This document shows positions 49,021 to 60,725 of a stretch of 64,000 nucleotides of DNA, in pieces. How positions within the stretch are numbered: position 1 is the stretch's first letter; each line of letters opens with the position of its first letter. The notes under the pieces are model-generated. The model was not told the DNA's origin, ran no database searches, and saw only the letters and a list, made by a program, of their open reading frames with translations. The stretch comes from Pieris napi (Eukaryota; Arthropoda; Insecta; Lepidoptera; Pieridae). The position numbers and the translations under genes were made by a program. Location of the stretch: positions 9,083,368 to 9,147,367 of the forward strand of contig NC_062238.1 of assembly GCF_905475465.1 (NCBI RefSeq), given 5' to 3'.

Positions 49021-49091
49021 AAGCGATATTAGTTAATTAAAATTTATTGTTTTTTATATAATAATATAATCAGTGCTGCTACAACCTCTTT

Positions 49092-49352
49092 TAGGTTTGG
49101 GCCTCAGATTTTTGAATCTGTTTCATAATCATTTTTTAATCTAGTAGGTGATCAGCCTCCTGTGCCTGACACACGCCGTCGACTTTTTGGGTCTAAGACA
49201 TGTTTGTTTCTTCACGATGTTTTCCTTAACCGTTCGAGCGAATGTTAAATTCGCACATAGAAAGAAATTCCATTGGTGCACAGCCGGGGATCATACATAC
49301 GACCTCAGGGATGAGAGTCGCACGCTGAAGCCACTAGGTCAACACTGCTCAC
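49092..49352 (-). repeat. SINE copy
   Basis: taggtttgggcctcagattt, gtgcctgacacacgccgtcg, gatgagagtcgcacgctgaa, ccactaggtcaacactgctc. Confidence 0.75.
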
Positions 49353-50124
49353 TTGTTTTATTAAACCCATATTTATTCCAGAACAGCATGGGTTTGATGA
49401 GGTTTAAGTTTCTATTTAGTTTTAGTTATTGTTATTTTTTGTTTTATTTTTTCCCTGGCTAGCTTGCTTATACTTACTAATAATAATACTGTGAGGGGAG
49501 CAACTATGTATATCCAGACCTAGCTCGTTTATAAGAATGCTTAATCTGGACATCGGTGAGCTTTGTTTTAGAACTTATTAATAAAAAATGAATCAATTAA
49601 TGAACACCGTGGATATATTTCAACATATATATGATTTCATCGCAATCACAAACCACCGTAAATAGTTAAATAAACGAAAAAAGACCATTCCATAGATATT
49701 TGAAGCCTCATATATATATATTTAGGTATGACGTAATTTGTAACTTTGGGTAAGTAAAAAAGTAGGTTATTCCATCGACAACAAACTATTATGCATCACC
49801 ATTACTATGTCATTGTTGTTACATCAGAAACAGGGACGACACGTACTAGGCAGTAGAAATGTTTACTACCACGAAATAGGTCATAGCTAGGAGTCTAGAT
49901 TACTCAGTTTACGAGTTATTTTATGAGGAAAGTTTTAGCAAAAGCTCTATTTGAGTAAAAAGCTGTGTAAATGTTACATTACTATTATGGTATGTTTATT
50001 ACATAGTTACACGTTACACGTTACAACGTTTACAACGTTCTACGAAGAGCAAAAAGAGAAATAATACCAAAAATTTCATTTCTATTGTTAAATTATTCGG
50101 ATAGAGTTACTTTTCAAAAAGGTT

Positions 50125-50215
50125 AAAAGGCTGGCAACGCACTCGCGAGCCCTCTGGCATCGAGTGTGTCCATGTCATATAACATCAGGTCAGACTCCTA
50201 TCCGTTTTTTATAAA
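50125..50215 (+). repeat. LINE 3' fragment
   Basis: aggctggcaacgcactcgcg, agccctctggcatcgagtgt, gtcatataacatcaggtcag. Confidence 0.65.
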
Positions 50216-50233
50216 AAAAAAAGTACACATGTC

Positions 50234-50690
50234 AAAAGTGAAACTTCTTTGGCAAACACATTTTTAAGTCTTGTTTATATTTATACAAATCTAAAAGTTT
50301 AGATTTCCGAGACTTGAGGGATGGAAAAAGGAAGATATGTTAGACATTTAATGAATTTAATTTTCATTAAAATATTAAAAGTGTCGAAAATTAATACAAA
50401 TTATAATTTTTTTTTTAATTTTTTTTCTTCGATAATTAAAACTGGCATAAAATGCCAGTTTACACAATTCGTAATTTGAGATTTCAATAAATTATTTCGC
50501 ATTAAATATAAAATACTAATGTTTCATAAATTCTCTTTACGAAATTTTATTTTAAAAATAGGATTTATATAAGGTAATTCGCCCTTCTCACTCTCTCAAT
50601 CGCTCTCTCCCTTTTCTTCGACAAAAACGCTGCACATCTTCGTGACGTTCCGTCATAATTTTACCCTCAGAAGTTTCACTTCAAAAAAGG
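50234..50690. repeat. Repeat with aagtgaaacttctttgg termini, copy 2
   Basis: The inverse of 33866-34340: cacaattcgtaatttgagat, ccttctcactctctcaatcg, cttcgacaaaaacgctgcac. Ends cagaagtttcacttc. Confidence 0.7.
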
Positions 50691-50874
50691 TAAAACAAAA
50701 TCAAATGTGTTAAAACACTGTACCTTATAATTACGAAGATATAAAAAGAGTTGTTAATCAAGAAGCAAGTCATCGTGAATTTTATGAACATCATAAATAT
50801 TTACAGTTCTCGCCTTTAATCTCGACATATCAAACATGAACAACAATGTCTGATGCTTTCATTTAAAACATTTG

Positions 50875-51000
50875 TCTATACTAATATTAAAAAGAGGAAA
50901 GATTTGATTTTATGTTTGTTTGAAATTCTTTCACCGTTCGCAAGCTACACTATTCCCGAGTGACATAGACTATGTATCATTTTCAAAAAAATTAGGGTGG
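50875..51000 (+). mobile_element. Helitron 5' end, family C
   Basis: tctatactaatattaaaaag, tttgaaattctttcaccgtt, cgagtgacatagactatgta: the 5' part of a common lepidopteran Helitron type. No matching 3' end follows within reach. Confidence 0.6.
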
Positions 51001-51469
51001 CTTTAGTAGTAGTTTTAGTAAACTTGAATAATTTAACCCAAGGTGTAAAAAAATAAACAAAAAACTTCCTTCAATCGCGTGCGCTGCGAAATCTATTAAT
51101 GATAGAAAAAAATGATGTATAATTACAATTTTTCAGGACACATCACTATCTATAAAAAATGTCACGACAGCATGTCTCTATCTTTTATAGTTACGTCACA
51201 ATAAGCGGCTAGAAAAGGCTCTTTATTCGTTCCTAGTTATTGATCCTTATCAAAATAAATACCAACGTTTCACATAAGCTACAATTTAATGGCATAACCA
51301 CCAAAAAAGCATGGTGGATTGGTGTTCTCCTGCCGTTTCTCGTGAATAGTTTACTACTATGTAATATGACAAAAATCTTAGCCACAGTAACGCTTGGCCG
51401 AGTCTACTATTATTTAAAAAAAACAGAATAGATGACCCATCTAACAGTCTTTTAAAATTCCTTAAAATG

Positions 51470-51590
51470 ACATGAACACTCAATGCTAGTGGGCTCGCAA
51501 GTGCGTGGCTGGCCTTTTAGGAATTGGTACCCTCTTTTTCTTCAAGGACCCTAAGTCGAATCGGTAGGGAAACATTATAGTAGGCAGCTA
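51470..51590 (-). repeat. LINE 3' fragment
   Basis: atgaacactcaatgctagtg, tggccttttaggaattggta, ccctaagtcgaatcggtagg. Confidence 0.65.
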
Positions 51591-52074
51591 GAAGAATTCT
51601 ATATAAATTTCTATAAAAGTTTAAAACGATATATTATCGTCGATATCATCACAATTTAATACAATTTTACAGTATTATACCAACAATTTACACTCAATTT
51701 AGAATATGTAGTTGAATTAGGTTTCATTCTAAAACATGCCAGGCCTTCCTTCATCATACAAACGAGTGTTAATTGCGTACATAGAAACGAAATTCGGTTC
51801 ATGTTAATGGTTTGAACCGCCTTCGAAAAACATACACTCTTCAGAAATATGGGAACCATAGGTTTTTATTACGCCTTTCAGCCACACGAGTGGGCGCGAT
51901 GGGGCTCAACCAATTTGCGGTTACTGCGGCCAGTGGAGTGTGATTGCGATGGAGACAAGGCGAGTCCATAACTTTAATAGGACGTCCAGTAGTGATGGCA
52001 CTTGCGTACCGATACAACTGAATAGTATCGTATTCTAACCATGTTTCCTAAGATTTTCAGGGTACTTACTTACT

Positions 52075-52360
52075 TAGGGAACGTTCAAGTATTACGTAAC
52101 GCAATATTTGAAGATTATTGACCCCCCCCCCCCATGTAACTCGCCGTAACGTTTTTCAGAACCCAAGTACAGTACTGTTCCCAAGTCTATTAAAACGTTT
52201 CGTGACCACCTAGTGACTCTTTAGTTAATATTATGTGGTGTAAGTAGAAAATAATATTAATAATAACGCGTAATTCAATCCCCGCCTCGCATCGTAACGT
52301 TTTACAAAAGGACCCCCCCCCTCCCAAAATTCGTTACGTAATACTTGAAAGCTCCCTTAG
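52075..52360. repeat. MITE, best-preserved copy of the ttcaagtattacgtaacg family
   Basis: Left gggaacgttcaagtattacg, right gttacgtaatacttgaaagctccc; two C tracts (about 52122-52134 and 52312-52323); gtgaccacctagtgactctt inside. Confidence 0.78.
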
Positions 52361-52748
52361 CCTGTAAAGTTTAAAACCCATACATTTAAATTACGTGTTC
52401 ACGAACTAAAACGTGAATATTTCAGCTGAAAAGATTCCACGTGTAATAAAGGCATTATCCCCGAGCCATTGTGATTACTGCCGGTATTCAGGTGACACAG
52501 ATTCTAGCTATTTACATTTCTCTTGTTCTCTATTACTTTTGGGAAATTGCAAACTCGCTAGTGCAAGCTGTCAACCACTATCAACACGACGGTCGCTTGT
52601 GAAATACTGAACAAGGATTTGTTTTAAAATTTTGCGCGGAATAAAATCATCTAGGATTTATGTTATTAATATGCGTATTAACCTGATGAGGGCCTAAAAA
52701 GGTTGTAGCGCCACGGTTTTTTTTAATTATTAACATACCCATAATAAC

Positions 52749-52960
52749 CCTGAGCAATTGGCCTAGTGATTTCAGCGTGCAACTCTGATCCTTGAGATCG
52801 TAGGTTCGATCCCCGGCTTCGATCTATGTTTTGTTTAACATTCGTTTGAACGGTAAACAAATTATCGTGAGGAAACCGGCTTGCCTTAGACCCAAAATGT
52901 CGACGGCTTGTGTCAGGCACAGGAGGATGCTCACCTACTTGCCTAATAGATTGACAAATC
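52749..52960 (+). repeat. SINE copy
   Basis: gagcaattggcctagtgatt, gatcgtaggttcgatccccg, gtgaggaaaccggcttgcct, tgtgtcaggcacaggaggat. Confidence 0.75.
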
Positions 52961-53618
52961 TAATTGTCCTGATCAAGGTTGCTTTCGCATACCGGGATTC
53001 TTACAGAAGGGTCCACTCGTTGGTTTTCCCCAGCATTTTCAAAATAACAGAGCGAGGCACATTATACATAAGAAATTCAAATACAATCAAAATCTGTTAT
53101 TACGACATCGAAGGGACTACTCATATTCCATCGTAAAACCGATAGTCGTACCAATCGTTCACGTTGTTATTAAGTACCCAATACTTATTATTGAAAAACT
53201 ACATTTTATTTATTTCACATGAAAATTTTAATAAAAAACATTACGTACATATAATTATAATTTTTCTAAATTAACAAAATCTGGTATTTTTTTTATAATC
53301 TAATAGAATTCAGCCGGGACCTTTGATTTTGGTCATTATAACCGGTATGTTGTTTTAAACGATGTCGTCGTAAACGGTTTTGAGTACATATCAAAACAAT
53401 TTAAAAATCCCGGCCAAGTAGAAAGCAATGTGCAATAGAATTTCAATATTTTCCCCCATCTAAATCAAGTGAATGTCAAGAGTTCACAATCGATCGAGTA
53501 GGCCGTGATGAAACGTGACTGGGACGAGATATGAAAACCACGTCCCGATATCAAATTATGTATTACAAATTATATGTTGTATTATTATTTGAAATATTAT
53601 TTCAAAATTATATTAGGA

Positions 53619-53652
<34 letters not shown>
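53619..53652. repeat. (TA)n microsatellite
   Basis: About 16 TA dinucleotides in a row. Confidence 0.9.
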
Positions 53653-53800
53653 CATATATTCATACTACAATTATTATTCGTATCAAATGAGCAGTGCAGT
53701 GTTGGCCTATTGGGCTAAACGTGGGACAACCCTGGGCGAACGAATCACCAACGGATTTTCATTCTATTTCCGCAATTAACAGAAGGCTGATCAAAGAATA

Positions 53801-54120
53801 TCTAATAAATAAAATTTTCGTGTCACTGTTCGTTCCCATACTCCTCCGAAACGGCTCGACCGATTCTTATGATTTTTTTATGCATATTAAGTCTGAGAAT
53901 CGGCTACTATCTATCTTATAAAGCCCTAAATGTTAAGGGTGGTCCACTCTTAAATTTTTATTTTTTAGACAAAACTTTATGTTTTTAATTTTTATAATAC
54001 AGCATACAAAAATACATACAACCCCTAATTTTCACCCCTCTACGATCAACCCCTATTTTTTATGTTTATATAGTTATTTTTATAAAACTAAAAAAATGTT
54101 TCCTAGAAATAACATACATT
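53801..54120 (+). mobile_element. Helitron family A, 3' end lost
   Basis: 5' tctaataaataaaattttcg, cctccgaaacggctcgaccg, gatcaacccctattttttat. It continues into sequence resembling the family but without a CTAG terminus. Confidence 0.65.
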
Positions 54121-54960
54121 TTTTCAAGAAAAAGTAGTCTTAGTGTTACATCTAATCAAACAATAGTCTTATTAGATCTTAAGTATATGTGAATGTGTGA
54201 GTGTGTACAATACACACTGTATTTGAGAGTGTGTTTAGAGTGCGCTGTGTCTGTGTTAGTTTTTGTAACCTTAAGAGTCTTGCCAAAATATGTAGTAAGG
54301 CCTCTGCAGAATCGAAATCTAATTCGGCTATCTATCCGTTTTGTGAGTTTATAGAATTACCACAAATCTTTGTGTGGAAGCACCGACGTATCAAATGCAT
54401 ATGTGGGTGTAAAAATAATGTTATACCACAGAGCAAAAACAAAGATTACTACGGGTATCCAATTTCATAAACGTGATACAATGTTGAAACATAACCAATA
54501 AGTCGATACAAACAAAAATTGCAATACCTCGAACCGGCAAAACAAGCAATAAATTCGACTTCCCAATGCTGGGCATGAGTCACTTTATGAGTCAGTGGTC
54601 ACGGGAACCTGACCTTTTAACTTTTTTTAACCGACATTACAAAAGTAGTTGGTTTTCCGAGTATATTATGTCGAAACCAAGAAATTTGTGATAAAACGGA
54701 CAATAAAATAGAACAAGTTTTTATAATTAAAAAACAATAATTCCAACAAAAGTTAAAATTTAGTTAATCATATACTGCCTTCTTAATATTTCTATTACAC
54801 GTTCGCAAGTTCAGTGAAATGGATGGAATTAGCATTTTAAAGATCCAAATTGAGATATCGGTAGCAGGCCTTTATTCGAAGTACCCGTTATCGATTTGTG
54901 TCTTTTAATAATAATAATAATAATAAAGCCCGTTTTATTTCCAATCATGACAAAAAAAAA
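54121..54960. other. Non-coding, no gene seen
   Basis: One 89-codon open stretch at 54201-54470 has no recognisable motif or splice context. A (TAA)n microsatellite lies at 54907-54927. Confidence 0.4.
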
Positions 54961-54964
54961 ACAA

Positions 54965-55190
54965 ATTATTATACACAGCTTAGATTATTTAACATTTTTT
55001 TTCTTCTTTTGCTTGTTATTCTATCTTCTAGCTTCCTATAGTACCGTCGATCGGAACCCCTGCGCGGGTAATGGCCTCCTCCAGCTTTTTCCAACTGACT
55101 CTGTCTATGGCTCTCTTTCTCCATTCGTTTCCTGCTACTGCTTCTATGTCTTCTATCCACTTTTTTTTTTGACCTTACTTCATAGGATCA
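54965..55190 (-). pseudogene. LINE (RTE-like) C-terminal fragment
   Basis: - strand frame: WIEDIEAVAGNEWRKRAIDR, then SWKKLEEAITRAGVP, the conserved W-x-D-I...W...A-x-DR...W...EA pattern at the end of RTE-like polyproteins. Confidence 0.7.
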
Positions 55191-56139
55191 TTTGTGTCTT
55201 TTACCCATACTAAAAGACACAACGATAACTAACCTAGACTAAGTATGTAATACCCATTTGATACATAACCAGGACTCAATAATACACAATAACCAAATCA
55301 AATACGTTCGCAAAAACATATTAAAAAATAAAATATGTATATAATAAGTAAGTACTACCACAGCATACAAATCTCTAAATTTTTAAAGTCTGAATTATAC
55401 TATCACTAAAGTCCACCGTAAACATACAAGAAAATCCATTATAAATTGATAAACCGTAGGTTTTAGTTGCTAAAAAAATCATTGCACAGACACCTATAGA
55501 ACCCTAAATCCCTAATAGTAATAATCCCAAAGGATAAAGGATAGGTTTTTATAAATACTAATTGTGTACCAAAAATACAACCTTTTAGTGCCATTTTCTT
55601 AACCTACATAATAAAAAGAAAATTACAACAAACTTAAAAAGTTTGGTCCCTGAGGCAGTGTACCTTAATGCTTATTTATTACTAAATTTCCTTTTAACAG
55701 TTAACTAAACTGTAGTCAAGACTTTTCAAAGTCAAAGTCAAATTATTTATTTCAATTAGACCACCTAAAATGGCACCTTTGAACGTCAAATCACTGTGAT
55801 GTCGTAAATAATTACATTTTTTCCGCTTACATTGCAAACGCAGGCTGAACCTTACGAGTTTTATCAAAATAATGTACTAAGTATTGTACACATTGAAAAG
55901 GTCTACAGAAAAGTCCGTGATGGTATATATCTATTTCTTATGGATAACCCACAATAACTTTTTTTTGTCATTTACTTTTTACGACAAATAATGGCTAATT
56001 TTCGAAGCGATTTTAACCAATACAGCATTAATCCTTAACCAATTAAATACCTTGAATACATTGTTCATTTAATATAGATCTATATGGCCCTTTACATCGT
56101 ATGATTTAAGTGAATATTTTCGAAGATATTACAGATTTA
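55191..56139. other. Non-coding with short repeat scraps
   Basis: 55605-55670 repeats the 3' end of the LINE fragment at 56977 (aaaaagtttggtccctgagg, cagtgtacctta). Otherwise featureless. Confidence 0.45.
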
Positions 56140-56248
56140 AAAATTGCGGGACGTAGCGTTTGCGGCGGTAACGGCCGGCCGCACAGTTTTTCTGTAGTGT
56201 ATTTAGTATCAGCATTGCACCCGTGCGAAGCCGAGGCGGGTCGCTAGT
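56140..56248 (+). mobile_element. Helitron 3' end, family C
   Basis: gcattgcacccgtgcgaagc followed by cgaggcgggtcgctagt, a common insect Helitron 3' terminus. The 5' end was not located nearby. Confidence 0.6.
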
Positions 56249-56976
56249 AAAATATAAAGAAGATTCTAGTTGCCCCTTCCAAAAGGTAGTTTCGTGTGGA
56301 GAAGAATGGGAAAGAAACTCCGCACTTATCTTTTAAAATAGGTTTACAATATTTTTTTAACATTATTTATTTTATTTACATTTTGACATAAGGACTCATC
56401 GCACTGAATCTCACTGTAATCATACTCGAAGACTGACATTATAAAGCTGTATTATAAAGCGGACTTTATTTGTATGAGCTTTGCTAATTTTTAGCCCCAG
56501 TCATCTCCTCCTGTTTGGAAGTCTGATAAATTTCGCAAACTTTTAATTTCACTATTCAGATTTCTATATTCATTGACACATGAAATGTCAGTGAGGGGCC
56601 AGTGTTTGCACTCGTTTGCATTGTGCATCCTTTGTCCTATAATCCAGGTCAAATCCGCATTTAATTCAAAACATAATTATTCTCGGTATACAAAAAGAGA
56701 AAGTGAACTAAGTTTGCGATTGTGTTTTTTCTGTGACCGCATTTTTTGTTTTCAGTTTTTATTGTTAGCATTCGGCTTTTATTTCTGTAAAGCGCAATTG
56801 ATCTAGTTTTTGTGAATCGTAAAATTGTTGAGCGAACCTTTTTTCATCTTTATTGTCCGCCATTACCGATATTTTCTAATTGCACTCTGAAACTTTATTT
56901 ACACAAATACAGTATTTACTATTTTCTTAACCTATAAAGTAATAATAAAAATAATTAAAAATAAATAAAATGAAAA

Positions 56977-57201
56977 TCAAAACAAATTTAAAAAGTTTGG
57001 TCCCTGTGGCAGTGTACCTTTAACGCTGGCAGCTTTTCCTCGCTGTATTGCGAGACTTATTCTTTGAGCCAGGAAAGTGCCAGCTCTGCGGTCACCGGTA
57101 CTATCTACCAGGCGCCAACTTAAATCTTTAATAAGCGCCTGTGCACTTGAACCCCACGGCCCAAGAGTCTCTACTCCAAAGGGAACAAAATTATAGGCCA
57201 T
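56977..57201 (-). pseudogene. LINE C-terminal fragment
   Basis: MAYNFVPFGVETLGPWGSSA, RRAGTFLAQRISLAIQRG, NFLNLF and stop. GVETLGPWG...FLAQR-SLAIQRGNAAS is a recurring C-terminal block of arthropod non-LTR retrotransposon proteins. 74 codons are open. Confidence 0.7.
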
Positions 57202-57357
57202 AATTATTATTATTTATTATTTATTGTACACTCTTTATAGGCCTGCACAGATTGCAAAGAGTCCAAGCTTCAAATTCATAGAAAAATTTTCCTGCCACAT
57301 TTTATTTAATTAGTCCATACTCATAAACTACTAGAAAAGCTGCAATTTTACACTTAC

Positions 57358-57540
57358 CTTAGAAGAAAATAGCTCTCATTAAAACGTGTCTCAAAATCTA
57401 GGGCGGGTAAACGTAAAATAATACAATTTCGAAATACGAAACCAAAAGCTTTACTGCGATTGGTCCAGAGTTATAGTATTCCATTCTAAATGACCAATCA
57501 CAATCTGATCCGTTTCGGATGAATATACGTTACCCCCGTA
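57358..57540 (-). promoter_or_regulatory. Candidate promoter and non-coding first exon
   Basis: On -, ...gagagctattttcttctaag is followed by a strong donor gtaagtgt (from 57357). About 100-150 bases upstream lie two CCAAT elements of opposite orientation (57459-57467 and 57491-57500). No coding frame. It could be an upstream start of the Tweety transcript or of another - strand gene. Confidence 0.35.
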
Positions 57541-58119
57541 AATATACGTTACGTTATGAGTAAACAAATATCCTGATCTCCCGAGACATCTAACGAACCA
57601 CTAGAGATAATGAAACATCCTCGACCCACTTCCAAACTAACATTTTAAACGTAACTGCTTTTAATTACTTTCTAAATAATTAAAGAGTTTTTGCGAATTC
57701 GCCTTTCAATTCTGTATATTCAGGTATTTTTTGTAAGTTTAAATTTAGTGAATAATTTTAATTAAACCGTGTTTAATATAGCTAAATTTTGTAAAAACTG
57801 TAACCTCCTTTCATTTGGGCACTTCATTAACATAATCGCGAAGTAATTATTCTTACTTAATGTATTTTAATAAATCCTCATTACATATAGTGACCATGAG
57901 AGGAACTAATAAAATTTAACGAATTTCTTATGAATTACTTAAAATTTTCATGACCATATATATTCTTGTGGTTTATTGCTGTGTTCCATTTATCGTTTTT
58001 CTATGTAAAAATATTTATATTCCCTTCAATTATCTCTTTTTCTTCGCAAATTTCATTACTGAAGGTCGTGCTTGTATTCGACTTGATGCCTCCAACCCAC
58101 TCTATCCTCAGCTTATCTC

Positions 58120-58300
58120 AGTGCTTTAGGGATGTTGTGAGTTGTGACCCATTATTGTCTTTACCTGGTCAGACCAACGGGTAGGCGATCGATCTCGACT
58201 TCTCCTGCCATCACTCCTCCCTACTATTACCAACTTGTCGAGACTATTTAGTTCTCTCCTGGGAATATGGCCAAAGTAGCTAAGCACCCATTTGTAAATG
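58120..58300 (-). pseudogene. LINE (RTE-like) C-terminal fragment
   Basis: - frame: YFGHIPRRELNSLDKLVI, then GRRSRDRSPTRWSDQVK, the classic (F/Y)GH-R...L-K...GKR-RGRSP-RW-D block preceding the end of RTE-like ORFs. Confidence 0.75.
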
Positions 58301-58332
58301 ATAGTTGACAGTCTTGTGGTGATTTTTAGTTG

Positions 58333-58658
58333 GTTGAGAATGGACTTATTGAAGTTATACTTCTTTTGGCGCGCTAGGGAAAAATGAGAGTATTTTTTTT
58401 ACGATGCGCACGCTCACCGTCACAAGAAACCTACACCCTGAAGTTAGCTATAGTCAACATTAGTTTTTTCTATTGTTAGTGTCGATTTTATACAAACGTA
58501 GAATAACATTTTTTGAAAAGATTTTATCTTGTTACGCCAAAGAAGTATAATCTCTTATAATTAAAGCCGTAATATTTTTTAAGTTTCAACTTTTCTAAGT
58601 AGATTGTTGTGATACGATAAAATCCATGGCTAAACTTTGTTGAGAATGGACTTATTGG
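58333..58658 (+). repeat. Repeat insertion flanked by 19-bp direct repeats
   Basis: gttgagaatggacttattg occurs at 58333-58351 and again at 58640-58658. The 288-base insert begins aagttatacttcttttggcg, like the MITEs at 14555 and 26126. Confidence 0.7.
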
Positions 58659-58740
58659 TTCTGTTTGCACTCCTTCAATAGATAACCCAAAATGTTATAC
58701 ACTATCAACTAACCCACAGAATCAGCTAAGACCCCTCTAA

Positions 58741-58886
58741 AGGCCGATTTACATTATCTTAGTGTTTAGGAGAGTGCTTTAGGATAGTACTTTAGTTGAA
58801 ACATGTAAACGCTACGCTAAAGAACTTGCCTTTCAAGTTGTACTAAAGCACTCTCCTAAACACTAAGATAATGTAAATCGGCCCTA
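58741..58886. repeat. Hairpin MITE, copy 2
   Basis: Inverted arms aggccgatttacattatctt...; the centre is inverted relative to the copy at 30766. Nearly identical in sequence. Confidence 0.85.
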
Positions 58887-60031
58887 AAATACACGTATTT
58901 GCATAGTACGAAGCTTGTAAAAATACTCATGGCCGCCTGGAATATGACCATTGACCTCCACACAATATAAAACATAAATTAACCGTTTGTTTTAGAACTA
59001 GGACGTCAATTTAGATCGTTCAAGCCGAGTGGGTAGATATTTGCTTTCATGAAAATATGACATCATTTTATTATTAAAAATTCTCATCGGAGAGGAAACC
59101 TACCTTTTACGTCAGATAACGTACTTAGAGTCGTTTCAAGTCATTTTGTAGATTTAATTTCCCCAAAAATCGGTAGTAATAATTTTATTAATTATTAAAT
59201 TGTAGATTGTTTAAATGTCTTTTTTTCTATTAATGTTCATCGACTTTAGTTTTCTGTCTCGTATATTTTGTTTAACAATGTAATCTGTTTTGGCTTTGTA
59301 TATTATCTAAATGTTTTCTTTTTTATTATAATATATTTATAAATAAATACATTTGGAAGTTGAGTTATTTAACAATTGTAATTATAATTAATCTTTATAA
59401 GTTATCATATATTTAAGAAAAAAATATTGTAACTTAAACTAGAAATTTGTATTACATGTGGTATGTCTTAATAAATATATAACAATAAATATAAATAAAT
59501 ACTAAACAATCTAAAATCATTCATATAAAATCTCGATAAAATTTCGCGTTCTCGCAAATTTAAACTTTCTCCAATTACTTTATCGCGAAGGCCCTTTCGT
59601 AAAACATCAAAATATCAATTAAGGCTATCAACGCGATTCGGCGTTAATTGCAAAATATTAACCTTTCGCTCATAAGTCGTTCGGGAGGCCCAAGACTTGG
59701 AATGACGGCGATAATCAAATACTTTGTTTACGCAAATTTTAATACACAATGTTTAAACAATCTAAATTGTTTTTATTTTGTTTTTGATATAAATCAATTG
59801 GTTCAACATTGGTTTACTTTTGTTGATATCCTATTTTTTATATAGCTATAGCTGTAGGTAGAAAAGACTGGATTTTTTAAGTTAATAATAAGATAGTAGC
59901 CGTTTGCTTAATAGAATTATGAACGTTTATCAAAACATAAATTAAGCTATCAGCACCTTTCAGATAGTGTTGCCGGTAATTTGAGGTGTTAATTCCATGT
60001 GTGGCTATTAGACCAGCGATTAAAAAACGTT
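58887..60031. other. Non-coding, no gene seen
   Basis: Very AT-rich; no exon or known repeat recognised. Confidence 0.4.
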
Positions 60032-60177
60032 AAGGCCGATTTACATTATCATTAGTGTTTAGGAGAGTGCTTTAGGATAGTACTTTAGTTGAAACATGTA
60101 AACGCTACGCTAAAGAACTTGCCTTTCAAGTTGTACTAAAGCACTCTCCTAAACACTAAGATAATGTAAATCGGTCT
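60032..60177. repeat. Hairpin MITE, copy 3
   Basis: Same orientation as copy 2. Flanked by TTA on both sides (cgtta | aggccg ... cggtct | ttactt). Confidence 0.85.
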
Positions 60178-60544
60178 TTACTTATTCTGCCATAATTATT
60201 TTATAACAAATATTCATTTCTATCATCTCCCTTCTGTTTGGAGTTTTTAGTATTATTATAAGTAATAACTAAAGTAACATGCAAACCGATAAATAATAAA
60301 AAAAACTTTAGACTTAAGCCACTTTTCACTGCCAGCAACACAATCAGGCTAGAGCAAGATGTTGTCATTGGAGAAACGTAGAAATTTAACCGATGTATCG
60401 TTTGCATTATGAAACAGGTTGATTGTCCCAATCTTTTTACTAAATTTAAATTTCGTATACCCTAGGCAACCCATCATCCTATTTGTCCTTTCAGAAGAAC
60501 GCGTTTTGCGTCTTGGCCAAAACACCGATTGAGCATTGTAATAA

Positions 60545-60725
60545 ACGAGCTAGGTCTGGATATCCATAGTTCCTCCCTTCACCCCTCCCCTCATGATTCA
60601 AAGTATTTATTTTCTCTTCGTTTGTTATTTGCCTATAAGTGCTTGTCACATTAAATCTTGTATTTTATTTTTCATTATGTACCCATCAGTGCACAGAGCA
60701 TTGGCAAGCTTTTGTAAATACAAAT
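60545..60725 (+). repeat. LINE 3' tail
   Basis: gagctaggtctggatatcca, gcctataagtgcttgtcaca, cttgtattttatttttcatt, gagcattggcaagcttttgt; the inverse is at 40716-40945. Confidence 0.6.

Noticed and set aside
54201..54470. 89-codon + strand ORF as a gene
   Set aside because: Cys-rich and open, but no known domain, no splice signals and no codon pattern distinct from the surroundings.
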